NCBI GenBank assembly: GCA_035628915.1
Contig: DASPIW010000056.1
Location: 1-11,069 of the forward strand
Length of the DNA: 11,069 nucleotides
Source of the DNA: JARBUG01 sp035628915
GTDB taxonomy: Bacteria > Bacillota > Sulfobacillia > Symbiobacteriales > Symbiobacteriaceae
Direction of reading: 5' to 3'
Of this stretch, positions 5,329 to 11,069 are shown piece by piece (position 1 is the first letter of the stretch; each line of letters starts with the position of its first letter). A program made the translations under genes and the position numbers. Under the pieces are notes generated by a model. The model was given only the letters and a program-made list of their open reading frames with translations. It had not been told where the DNA came from and ran no database searches.

Positions 5329-6807
5329 ATGACAAAGGGCCAAGTCGTAATCGAGGCAGGATGGAACCTGGACAACAGTTACGCTCGTCTACCGAAGTCG
5401 TTTTTCTATAGCCTCAACCCAACCCCGGTACGATCACCGAACTTGGCTATTCTCAATACTCGACTGGCAACACACCTGGGGTTGAACGTCGAGGGGCTGC
5501 GAAGCGAAGATGGCGTGGCGGTTCTCGCTGGGAACCGGATTCCTGAAGGCGCTTCGCCACTTGCCCAGGCTTATGCCGGACACCAATTCGGGCATTTTAC
5601 CATGCTAGGGGACGGCCGGGCTCTGCTGATTGGCGAACAGATCATCCCCTCAGGTGAACGGTTTGACATTCAGCTCAAGGGTTCCGGTAGAACGCCATTT
5701 TCCCGCGGGGGCGACGGTCGAGCGGCACTGGGCCCCATGCTGCGCGAGTACATCATTAGCGAAGCCATGGCTGCACTTGGGATTCCGACCACGCGCAGTC
5801 TGGCCGTGACGATAACCGGTGAGTCAGTCATTCGCGAAACCCCTTTGTCGGGAGCTGTTCTTACCCGTGTGGCTGCCAGTCACATACGCGTCGGCACCTT
5901 TCAATACGTTTCAAGGTGGTGCAGTGTGGAGGAACTCCGCATTCTGGCCGAATACACACTGCAACGGCATTTTCCTCACGTTGAAGCTAGTGCTCCGGAC
6001 CGCTATCTCTTACTGCTTAAGGAAGTGATCAAGCGCCAGGCATCGCTGATCGCCAAATGGCAACTGGTTGGCTTTGTTCACGGGGTCATGAACACCGACA
6101 ACATGGCCATCAGTGGCGAAACCATTGACTTTGGTCCTTGTGCATTCATGGACGCCTACGACCCGGCAACGGTCTTCAGTTCCATTGACAGGCAAGGCCG
6201 CTATGCTTACGGCAATCAGCCGCCGATTGCCGGGTGGAATCTCGCGCGATTTGCGGAGACCCTATTGCCGCTGCTTCATGACGATCGTGCACAGGCTGCC
6301 GAACTGGCCCAGGATGCGGTTTCCGATTTCGTTGCGCTATACCGTGGTCATTGGCTGGCGGGAATGCGAGCAAAACTGGGATTACGTGCCGAAGAGCCGG
6401 AGGATGAGTCTTTGATGGATGCGCTTCTCGGAGTGATGGAGAAGTATCGCGCCGACTATACCAATACCTTTCGGGCATTGACTTTTGACAATCCGGAGGA
6501 CACGGGCCTGACCGGCACCCCGGAATTTGCCCGGTGGTATCAGATGTATCAAGCGAGACTGGGCAGGGAGCAGGCATCAGAAGGCTCCGCGCGTCAGTTG
6601 ATGCGCAACAGCAACCCTGCGCTGATCCCTCGCAATCACCGGGTGGAAGAGGCACTGGAAGCCGCCGTGAAAGAGGGAGACTACAGCGTGACGAAGCAGT
6701 TACTTGACGCTCTTGCGAGCCCGTACGCACACTCCCCGGAACAGGTTGATTACGTGGCGGCGCCTCCTCCATCAGCCTGCCCTTACCGCACTTTTTGCGG
6801 CACCTGA
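5329..6807 (+). CDS. selO: SelO protein adenylyltransferase (YdiU/UPF0061 family)
   Basis: 492-aa member of the SelO pseudokinase family, which binds ATP in a flipped orientation and transfers AMP to Ser, Thr or Tyr of target proteins (shown for bacterial and human homologues; linked to oxidative-stress response). Conserved blocks in order: SFFYSLNPTPV (24-34), AYAGHQFGHF (81-90), GDGRALLIGE (94-103), the Lys-containing loop QLKGSGRTPFSRGGDGRA (115-132), LTRVAASHIRVGTFQ (178-192), the catalytic-loop equivalent HGVMNTDNM (251-259, with D257 and N258) and DFGP (267-270). The C-terminus ends in PYRTFCGT, the usual end of the family, so the gene is complete. The ATG at 5329 was chosen for AAGGAG at 5316-5321 (7-nt spacing) and for the match to homologue N-termini; the 65 upstream in-frame residues look non-coding. 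The Cys in the final CGT sits where some homologues carry selenocysteine. Confidence 0.96.
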   Translation: MTKGQVVIEAGWNLDNSYARLPKSFFYSLNPTPVRSPNLAILNTRLATHLGLNVEGLRSEDGVAVLAGNRIPEGASPLAQAYAGHQFGHFTMLGDGRALLIGEQIIPSGERFDIQLKGSGRTPFSRGGDGRAALGPMLREYIISEAMAALGIPTTRSLAVTITGESVIRETPLSGAVLTRVAASHIRVGTFQYVSRWCSVEELRILAEYTLQRHFPHVEASAPDRYLLLLKEVIKRQASLIAKWQLVGFVHGVMNTDNMAISGETIDFGPCAFMDAYDPATVFSSIDRQGRYAYGNQPPIAGWNLARFAETLLPLLHDDRAQAAELAQDAVSDFVALYRGHWLAGMRAKLGLRAEEPEDESLMDALLGVMEKYRADYTNTFRALTFDNPEDTGLTGTPEFARWYQMYQARLGREQASEGSARQLMRNSNPALIPRNHRVEEALEAAVKEGDYSVTKQLLDALASPYAHSPEQVDYVAAPPPSACPYRTFCGT

Positions 6808-6860
6808 TTGACCGCCTGCTTCACGAAGTGAGTCCATGGCTTCAGCAGCACGCCCACAAC
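6798..6860 (+). pseudogene. N-terminal fragment of DUF255/YyaL-type protein
   Basis: The plus-strand frame reads DRLLHEVSPWLQQHAHN, matching the very start of DUF255 thioredoxin-fold proteins (pattern NRLxxExSPYLxQHAHNPVDW). Homology stops after HN at 6860 and the frame then runs antisense into the ilvB terminator and gene. The fragment overlaps the end of selO and is too short to be functional. The 18 nt at 6843-6860 recur exactly at 9039-9056 in a longer fragment of the same family on the other side of ilvB. Confidence 0.5.
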
Positions 6861-6903
6861 TGCCGGGCCACTGATGGCAGGTTCGTCAGCGAGCATGATG
6901 ACC

Positions 6904-6942
6904 GGAGAAGAAAACACCCAAAACCGTGCTGGTTTTGGGTGT
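6904..6942 (-). terminator. Intrinsic terminator of ilvB
   Basis: ACACCCAAAACC (6914-6925) pairs perfectly with GGTTTTGGGTGT (6931-6942), 5-nt loop, followed on the minus strand by TTTTCTTCTCC. It lies about 48 bp beyond the ilvB stop, so no ilvN follows in the same transcript. Confidence 0.9.
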
Positions 6943-6989
6943 CTGCAGGCCGAATCAACGATATCCGGGCGCTCGTGACGGGGCTGCCA

Positions 6990-8753
6990 CTACCGCAAAA
7001 TCGCATCCGTGTTGGCGGCCCCCGGCGGGACGATCGGGAAGACCTTCTCCCCTTCCGCCACCTGCACATCCAAGAGCATCGGGCCATCGTTATCCCGAAG
7101 GGCCTCCAGCGCCCCTCTCACCTGCTGCAACTGATCGACCCGGATGCCCGGAATGCCATAAGATCTGGCCAGCATCACGAAATCCGGAGAGCCGTCGCGC
7201 AAGTCAACGTTGTGGACCCGATTGTCGCAGAAAAGCTCCTGCAGTTGGCGCACCAGGCCGAGGGTGCCGTTGTTCATCAACAGGATCTTGACCGGTGCAC
7301 GACTGGCCACGATGGTGCCCAACTCCTGCAGGGTCATCTGGAACGAGCCGTCGCCCGTGACGAGCAACACCTGACGCTTCCCCTTGACTCCGATGGCGGC
7401 GCCAAGGGCAGCCGGCAGCCCGAAGCCCATGGTGCCCAGGCCCATGCTGGAGATCCAGGTCCGGGGCTCATCCCGCTTTACGTAGTGGGCGGCCCACATC
7501 TGGTGCTGCCCTACGTCCGTCGCAACGATGGCGGAGGGCCCGAAGACTTCGTTCACCACCTGCAGCACCTGCTGCGGCAGGGGCGGGTCGTGGAGTTGCT
7601 GGCCCGGGACCGGTCCGCCCGGCCCAGCTGGCTCCGTCCGGACCGCCTTGCCGGCGGCGTCCCGCTGCGGTCGCTCGCCCCAAAACGGGTGCTTGCTTTG
7701 CCACGCTGCAATTTGCTGCAGCCATTCGGGCCGCTCCCGGCACGAATCGGTCTTGAGCATCTCCCAGATCGCTTCGATCACCTGCGCGCAATCGCCCACA
7801 ATCGGCAGCTGCGTCGTCACATTTTTTGAGATCTCCGCTGCATCAATGTCGATGTGGATTATCTTGGCGTGCGGCGCAAACCTGGAGGCTTGCCCCGTCA
7901 TGCGGTCACCGAATCGGGCGCCCACGGCCAGAACGAGGTCTGCATTGGCGACGGCCCGGTTGGCGGCGTAGTTGCCGTGCATGCCGAGCGGGCCCAGGCA
8001 GAGGGGGTGGGTCTGCGGGAACCCGCCCAGTCCCATCAGCGTGACGGCGGCCGGAATCTGCAGTCGCTCCAGGAGACCGCGGAGCAGCATCGGGGCCCCG
8101 GGAGAGGCGACCACGCCGCCGCCAACCACGGCCACCGGCCGCTCGGCGAGGCGGAGGGCCTCCACGGCCGTTTCGACCGCCTGGCGGTCCAGCTCGACCT
8201 CAGGGCGGTAGCCGCGCATGCGCACCTCCTGGGTGTTATGGAACTGGACGCGGGTGCTTGCGACGTCTTTCGGAATATCGACGAGCACCGGACCCTTACG
8301 GCCGGTGTTGGCGATGTAGAATGCCTTTTTCATGGTATCGACCGCCGTCTTGGGGTCGGTGACCAGGAAGTTATGCTTGGTGATCGGCATGGTAATGCCA
8401 ATAATGTCCGCCTCCTGGAAGGCGTCGCGGCCAATCATGGTCCGGGGCACCTGCCCGGTAATGGCAATAATCGGAGTCGAATCCATAAATGCATCGGCCA
8501 GGCCAGTAACGAGGTTGGCGGCGCCGGGACCCGAAGTCGCGATGACCACGCCGACCTTACCGGTGGCCCGGGCGTAGCCCTGGGCGGCGTGAACGGCGCC
8601 CTGTTCATGACGGGTCAGGATGTGCCGGATATTGGGAAAGTTCACCAAGGCATCGTATAAGGGAAGCGCCGAACCACCCGGTATGCCGAAAACCACCTCG
8701 ACGCCTTCCGCTTCAAGGGTTTTGAAGACTGCAGCGGCAACAGAAATCTCCAT
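6990..8753 (-). CDS. ilvB: Acetolactate synthase large (catalytic) subunit
   Basis: 587-aa ThDP-, Mg- and FAD-dependent enzyme condensing two pyruvates to acetolactate, or pyruvate with 2-ketobutyrate, in valine/leucine/isoleucine synthesis. N-terminal Pyr domain with GIPGGSALPLYD and the ThDP-activating Glu50 in RHEQGAVHAAQGYAR; central FAD-binding domain (about 190-340); a Pro/Gly-rich linker at 359-390, longer than usual; C-terminal PP domain with VGQHQMWAAHY, GLGTMGFGLPAA, and the ThDP motif GDGS(467-470)...NN(494-495). In NNGTLGLVRQLQELF, Leu504 occupies the place normally held by Trp (VxQWQ). The start at 8753 has GGAGGTG (8759-8765) 5 nt upstream; a further in-frame ATG at 8768 would place this SD inside the gene. 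No ilvN or ilvC is adjacent. The leader has attenuation signals. A catabolic ALS is an alternative, but the sequence looks like IlvB. Confidence 0.94.
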   Translation of the reverse strand: MEISVAAAVFKTLEAEGVEVVFGIPGGSALPLYDALVNFPNIRHILTRHEQGAVHAAQGYARATGKVGVVIATSGPGAANLVTGLADAFMDSTPIIAITGQVPRTMIGRDAFQEADIIGITMPITKHNFLVTDPKTAVDTMKKAFYIANTGRKGPVLVDIPKDVASTRVQFHNTQEVRMRGYRPEVELDRQAVETAVEALRLAERPVAVVGGGVVASPGAPMLLRGLLERLQIPAAVTLMGLGGFPQTHPLCLGPLGMHGNYAANRAVANADLVLAVGARFGDRMTGQASRFAPHAKIIHIDIDAAEISKNVTTQLPIVGDCAQVIEAIWEMLKTDSCRERPEWLQQIAAWQSKHPFWGERPQRDAAGKAVRTEPAGPGGPVPGQQLHDPPLPQQVLQVVNEVFGPSAIVATDVGQHQMWAAHYVKRDEPRTWISSMGLGTMGFGLPAALGAAIGVKGKRQVLLVTGDGSFQMTLQELGTIVASRAPVKILLMNNGTLGLVRQLQELFCDNRVHNVDLRDGSPDFVMLARSYGIPGIRVDQLQQVRGALEALRDNDGPMLLDVQVAEGEKVFPIVPPGAANTDAILR

Positions 8754-8780
8754 GAAGGCACCTCCCATAGACGGCGATGG

Positions 8781-8837
8781 AAACCAAAACCCCGTCTCTT
8801 GCGGTGCGGCAAGGGACGGGGAAAAGAGCGGCCCGTC
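8781..8837 (-). promoter_or_regulatory. ilvB leader attenuator with competing antiterminator
   Basis: On the minus strand, CCCCGTCCCTTGC (8821-8809) pairs with GCAAGAGACGGGG (8802-8790) with one mismatch and a 6-nt loop, followed by TTTTGGTTT: an intrinsic terminator about 25 nt before the ilvB SD. A preceding GACGGG (8837-8832) can instead pair with the CCCGTC of the terminator's 5' arm, an alternative antiterminator hairpin. I see no leader peptide rich in Leu, Val or Ile codons and no T-box consensus. Confidence 0.75.
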
Positions 8838-8844
8838 GCGAATT

Positions 8845-8866
8845 GTTATCGTTATTAACGTATAAC
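8845..8866. promoter_or_regulatory. Operator-like dyad at the ilvB promoter
   Basis: GTTAT-CGTTA-T-TAACG-T-ATAAC: two 10-bp arms symmetrical about 8855, with one extra base in one arm. It touches the predicted -10 and start-site region of ilvB, where a repressor would block transcription. The binding protein is unknown. Confidence 0.5.
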
Positions 8867-8892
8867 ATTACCACAGAAGCGCTCCTTGTCAA
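8865..8892 (-). promoter_or_regulatory. Candidate ilvB promoter
   Basis: On the minus strand, perfect -35 TTGACA (8887-8892), 16-bp spacer and a weak -10 TAATGT (8865-8870); the adjacent TTATAC is an alternative -10 with a long spacer. A start near 8858 gives a leader of about 105 nt that contains the attenuator. The weak -10 would suit activated or repressed expression. Confidence 0.6.
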
Positions 8893-8987
8893 GGGGAGTA
8901 ATCCTGCACAGCACTTCCATCCTTGTGGTGGAACTGAACCGGGTAGAGGCATGCTCCCTCTGCCAACTGGCATGCCAACGGTCCCGC

Positions 8988-9215
8988 GTGGTCTGGGCAG
9001 AGGGCAACCCATTGGCCCCTGAGGCGTCGCCATACTTGCAGCAGCACGCCCACAACCCGGTGGACTGGCATCCATGGGGACCGGAGGCCCTACAGCGGGC
9101 CAAGGACGAGAACAAACCGATCTTCCTGAGTATCGGTTACTCGGCCTGCCACTGGTGCCACGTTGCCGGTGGAGAGTGTCCACGAAGTCACTTACGTCCG
9201 CAAATAGAGTTGTAG
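8988..9215 (+). pseudogene. Truncated DUF255/YyaL-type thioredoxin-fold protein
   Basis: From about 9006 the frame reads NPLAPEASPYLQQHAHN, then PVDWHPWGPEALQRAKDE and NKPIFLSIGYSACHWCHV, the well-conserved N-terminus of DUF255 proteins (YyaL/SPATA20 family), including the CxxC-like CHWCH (9147-9161). Family members run to about 600-700 aa; here similarity ends at 9164 and a stop follows at 9213-9215. In the +1 frame after 9164 the residues VESVHEV loosely recall the expected MExESFED, hinting at a frameshift before a larger deletion. A GTG at 8988 is a possible original start. Its upstream end abuts the divergent ilvB promoter. Probably non-functional. Confidence 0.75.
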
Positions 9216-9257
9216 GTAGCCGAGGTGTGCAAAATGCACCCCCGGCTACAACTTTTG
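9209..9257 (+). terminator. Long intrinsic terminator after truncated DUF255 gene
   Basis: GTTGTAG (9209-9215) pairs with CTACAAC (9246-9252); inside, CCG, GG and GTGCA pair with TGCAC, CC and CGG around an AAA loop, with small bulges. It is followed by TTTTG on the plus strand. The stem overlaps the stop codon of the DUF255 fragment, as expected if a deletion joined the gene's 5' part to its native terminator. Confidence 0.75.
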
Positions 9258-9308
9258 TGCGATCCAGATTCAACTCTGTGGTGGCTAGACTGAGCATGGC
9301 GAGCTCGA

Positions 9309-9650
9309 GTGAAGAACAGGCCGTCGTCTTCCGGCCACTTGGACCAGAATGGACGCAAAGGGCCTGATATCATTCACGCGCACGGCATGCTGGGCGGCAC
9401 TGACCATGTGCGGTATTGTGAGTTCCTGGTCGAGGGTGGATTCCGGCTGATTGTGCCCTCCCGCCCGGGAAACCTGCGGACGCCGATCGCCAGCGAAAAA
9501 ACATTGAAAGAGCAAGCTGCCGTATATGCAGCCTTGATGGATGCGCTTGGTATCGATCAAGTCGCTTTCTACGCCATTTCGCAAGGTGGAGCTTCCTCGA
9601 TCGAATTCGCACGGGCGCATCCCGAACGGTGCTGGGCAGATGCCAAGTAA
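9309..9650 (+). pseudogene. Truncated alpha/beta-hydrolase
   Basis: The 113-residue frame carries the first half of an alpha/beta-hydrolase fold: the oxyanion-region HGMLGG (residues 25-30), FRLIVPSRPGNLRTP (45-59), a helix LMDALGIDQVAFYAIS and the nucleophile elbow AISQGG with Ser91, then the typical SIEFARAHPERC. The usual next strand (RALVLI) is replaced by WADAK and a stop, so the cap region and the catalytic Asp and His are absent. Intact family members are about 270-300 aa. The GTG start at 9309 has no clear ribosome site. It follows the terminator of another truncated gene, so this stretch is a run of decayed genes. The resemblance is to fold-family hydrolases with the SRPGYLRTP motif; substrate unknown. 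Confidence 0.75.
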
Positions 9651-9667
9651 CAAGAGAGCGGAATAGT

Positions 9668-9740
9668 GTCGCCCCCGCCACCGAGGGAGACGTCCTGGAG
9701 GTTGAGGAGATACTCTAGTCGTCTCAGTAGGCCGGGCGAC
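9668..9740 (+). ncRNA. Candidate structured leader RNA
   Basis: Nested pairing: GTCGCCC (9668-9674) with GGGCGAC (9734-9740), GCC (9677-9679) with GGC (9730-9732), GAGACG (9687-9692) with CGTCTC (9720-9725), and TCCT/AGGA inside. It ends 56 bp before the ATG of the membrane protein gene. No known riboswitch consensus was recognised; chance pairing in GC-rich DNA remains possible. Confidence 0.35.
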
Positions 9741-9796
9741 GGCCACGCTGGTTGAGCTCCCATCATCTCCTCACAAAACGAAACGGAGGCGAGAAA

Positions 9797-10936
9797 ATGC
9801 GCGAACAACAAAGGAGCGGGGTGGCCAGTGCCGTGCCCCCTCGGGGTGAAGGTGTCTGGGACTGGCACCGCTGGGTGCCGTACGCGGCAGTTGCGTGGTC
9901 ACTGGTCTACGCCGCGCTGGGGATCTACTGGGGGGTGAGCGGGCGCGGGTTCCCTTATACCCCCGAAGCCATGTCCGACGGTTTGGGGTCGGTGGTGGGA
10001 CGGTTGGGGCCGGGCGTGGCCTGGATCGTCGTGGTGATGGCAGGGATTCCTGCGGCGGCGGTGGGAGCGGCGATTCTGCGTGGGGTGCGAAGCAGGGCGC
10101 TCCGGCCTCTCTTCATAACTGCCGGAGCACTGCTCGCCGGGTTCCTCCTGCTGCTCATGACCGACCTCCACCTGTTGGTCCTGGTCGGCTATATCCCCTA
10201 TGCCGCCACCGGCCACTTCACTGCCGAGATGGCCCAAGGATACCTGGAGGAATGGACTCAATGGACGACCATCCACCAATTGCTGTGTCTTATCGGCGGG
10301 TTTCTCTGGCTGGCAGCTACCGTCATCTATGGCCGCCGGAGCGGGGGCGCCTGCCTGTATTGTGGCCGCCGAGACGGCCCGGAGGGGTGGCAGAGACCGA
10401 ACCAAGCCGCGCGCTGGGGCCGGATCGCTGTGAATGTGTCGATGGTGGCGCCAGTCTTCTACGCCTTCACTCGTTACGCTTGGGCGCTGGGGTTCCCGCT
10501 GGGGATGAGCGAGGAGTACTGGCGTCGCGGTCAAGAGAGTGGGATGTGGACTTCGGGACTCTTCCTGGCGACCTTCATCCTGGTGGGGGCCGTCCTCCAG
10601 CTCGGATTGGTGCAGCGCTGGGGTGAGGTATTCCCGCGGTGGCTGATTGGCCTGGCTGGACGCCGGGTCCCCATCGCGCTGGCGGTATTCCCGACCTCGC
10701 TCGCAGCGGTGTTGCTGGTGGTGGGTGGCACCGGGATTTGGTCCCGCTTAGGCCAGATGGTCGCTGCGTTGGTGGCCGGTGGGGCAGGGGGTACCGGCAT
10801 CATCTGGGAAGTAATCATCCAGGTCGGCCCCACCTTGCTGTTCCCAGTTTGGGGTGTAGCGCTTGCGGTGGCGACGTTGGGCTACTATTACCGGCGGCGC
10901 AGCCCGTGTAGTGTGTGTGGTCGTGGTGCATCCTAG
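9797..10936 (+). CDS. Polytopic membrane protein with two CxxC knuckles
   Basis: 379-aa integral membrane protein of unknown function. Hydrophobic segments lie at about 26-46, 72-95, 104-133, 158-178, 209-229, 251-272, 291-310 and 336-363, suggesting eight spans with both termini in the cytoplasm; Arg-rich flanks (GRRSGG, YYYRRRSP) agree. Two nearly identical knuckles, CLYCGRR (186-192) and CSVCGRG (371-377), follow spans 4 and 8, so both would face the cytoplasm and could jointly bind a metal such as zinc. The repetition also hints at an internal duplication of two four-span halves. The ATG at 9797 is preceded by GGAGG (9785-9789) with 7-nt spacing; an in-frame TTG at 9752 has no such support. 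Transport, sensing or anti-sigma roles are all possible; none is supported directly. Confidence 0.85.
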   Translation: MREQQRSGVASAVPPRGEGVWDWHRWVPYAAVAWSLVYAALGIYWGVSGRGFPYTPEAMSDGLGSVVGRLGPGVAWIVVVMAGIPAAAVGAAILRGVRSRALRPLFITAGALLAGFLLLLMTDLHLLVLVGYIPYAATGHFTAEMAQGYLEEWTQWTTIHQLLCLIGGFLWLAATVIYGRRSGGACLYCGRRDGPEGWQRPNQAARWGRIAVNVSMVAPVFYAFTRYAWALGFPLGMSEEYWRRGQESGMWTSGLFLATFILVGAVLQLGLVQRWGEVFPRWLIGLAGRRVPIALAVFPTSLAAVLLVVGGTGIWSRLGQMVAALVAGGAGGTGIIWEVIIQVGPTLLFPVWGVALAVATLGYYYRRRSPCSVCGRGAS

Positions 10937-10938
10937 AA

Positions 10939-10969
10939 GTCAGGTGAAAATCTCGACCTCACACCTGAC
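10939..10969 (+). terminator. Hairpin after the membrane protein gene
   Basis: GTCAGGTG (10939-10946) pairs with CACCTGAC (10962-10969) around a 15-nt loop, beginning 3 nt after the stop codon. Only a weak T-rich sequence (AAATGTTTATC) follows, so it may terminate inefficiently. Confidence 0.5.
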
Positions 10970-10996
10970 AAATGTTTATCGTCCGGCACAAGAAGC

Positions 10997-11061
10997 CTCG
11001 TTTGAACGCCGAAACGAGCCCGAAAAGGGGTTGGAGCGACGAAACAAGGGGAGCAACCCCT
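10997..11061. repeat. Two further inverted repeats at the window end
   Basis: CTCGTTT (10997-11003) pairs with AAACGAG (11012-11018), and AGGGGTTG (11026-11033) with CAACCCCT (11054-11061), the latter followed by GTTTTGGG. No gene is visible between 10937 and the edge. They may be terminators for a gene outside the window or part of a longer structured region. Confidence 0.4.
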
Positions 11062-11069
11062 GTTTTGGG

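Noticed and set aside
6861..7829. Long plus-strand open frame running opposite ilvB after the DUF255 fragment
   Set aside because: Only the first about 20 residues resemble a protein family; the rest is antisense to conserved acetolactate synthase sequence.
7854..8660. 268-codon plus-strand open frame opposite ilvB
   Set aside because: Shadow of the ilvB coding strand with no SD or recognisable motif.
8941..9010. Possible T-box element upstream of ilvB (GGTCCCGCG-like stretch)
   Set aside because: The match is on the wrong strand relative to ilvB and lacks the T-box consensus; it also lies upstream of the predicted promoter.
8713..9297. Minus-strand open frame spanning the ilvB leader, considered as an ilv leader peptide
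   Set aside because: It spans the promoter and the terminators and has no cluster of Leu, Val or Ile codons before the attenuator; it reads as chance sequence opposite the DUF255 fragment.

Overview
The window reads as GC-rich bacterial chromosome rather than a plasmid, phage or genomic island. No transposase, integrase, CRISPR array, tRNA or rRNA was seen. Most genes have a clear Shine-Dalgarno site and several have intrinsic terminators. The taxon cannot be fixed from the sequence. A stand-alone infA beside a small RRM protein, a Thr-rich secreted protein and a cyclic-nucleotide-domain patatin are compatible with several environmental phyla (for example NC10, Desulfobacterota or Acidobacteriota), but that is only a guess.

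Layout. (1) Positions 131-1306, plus strand: the 5'-truncated remnant of a secreted-type protein with a Thr-rich low-complexity tail. It converges on a minus-strand patatin phospholipase (1443-3350) that also carries a cyclic-nucleotide-binding domain and a degenerate sigma-54-type AAA+ module. Two perfect 13-bp hairpins lie between the two genes. (2) 3351-3729 has no convincing gene but holds two strong hairpins, one of them the infA terminator. (3) Minus strand: infA (TTG start, strong SD), then an RRM RNA-binding protein with its own terminator and a near-consensus promoter. (4) Plus strand: a divergent extended -10 promoter, an early terminator-like hairpin, an unrecognised 156-aa protein with a terminator, then SelO (protein AMPylase). 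(5) Minus strand: acetolactate synthase large subunit without an adjacent small subunit, preceded by a promoter, an operator-like dyad and a leader with mutually exclusive terminator and antiterminator hairpins. (6) On both sides of ilvB lie N-terminal fragments of DUF255/YyaL-type thioredoxin-fold proteins; the second is followed by its own terminator and then by an alpha/beta-hydrolase fragment that stops just after the nucleophile elbow. (7) 9797-10936: an intact polytopic membrane protein with two separated CxxC knuckles, preceded by a foldable leader and followed by hairpins to the end of the window.

The genes do not form one pathway. There is a translation/RNA pair (infA, RRM), housekeeping enzymes (SelO, IlvB), a probable lipid-signalling hydrolase, and a decayed stretch around ilvB. 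I found no convincing new multi-gene system. The best leads are the three-module patatin, the ilvB leader attenuator, the Leu at the substrate-gating Trp position of IlvB, and the cluster of truncated genes.
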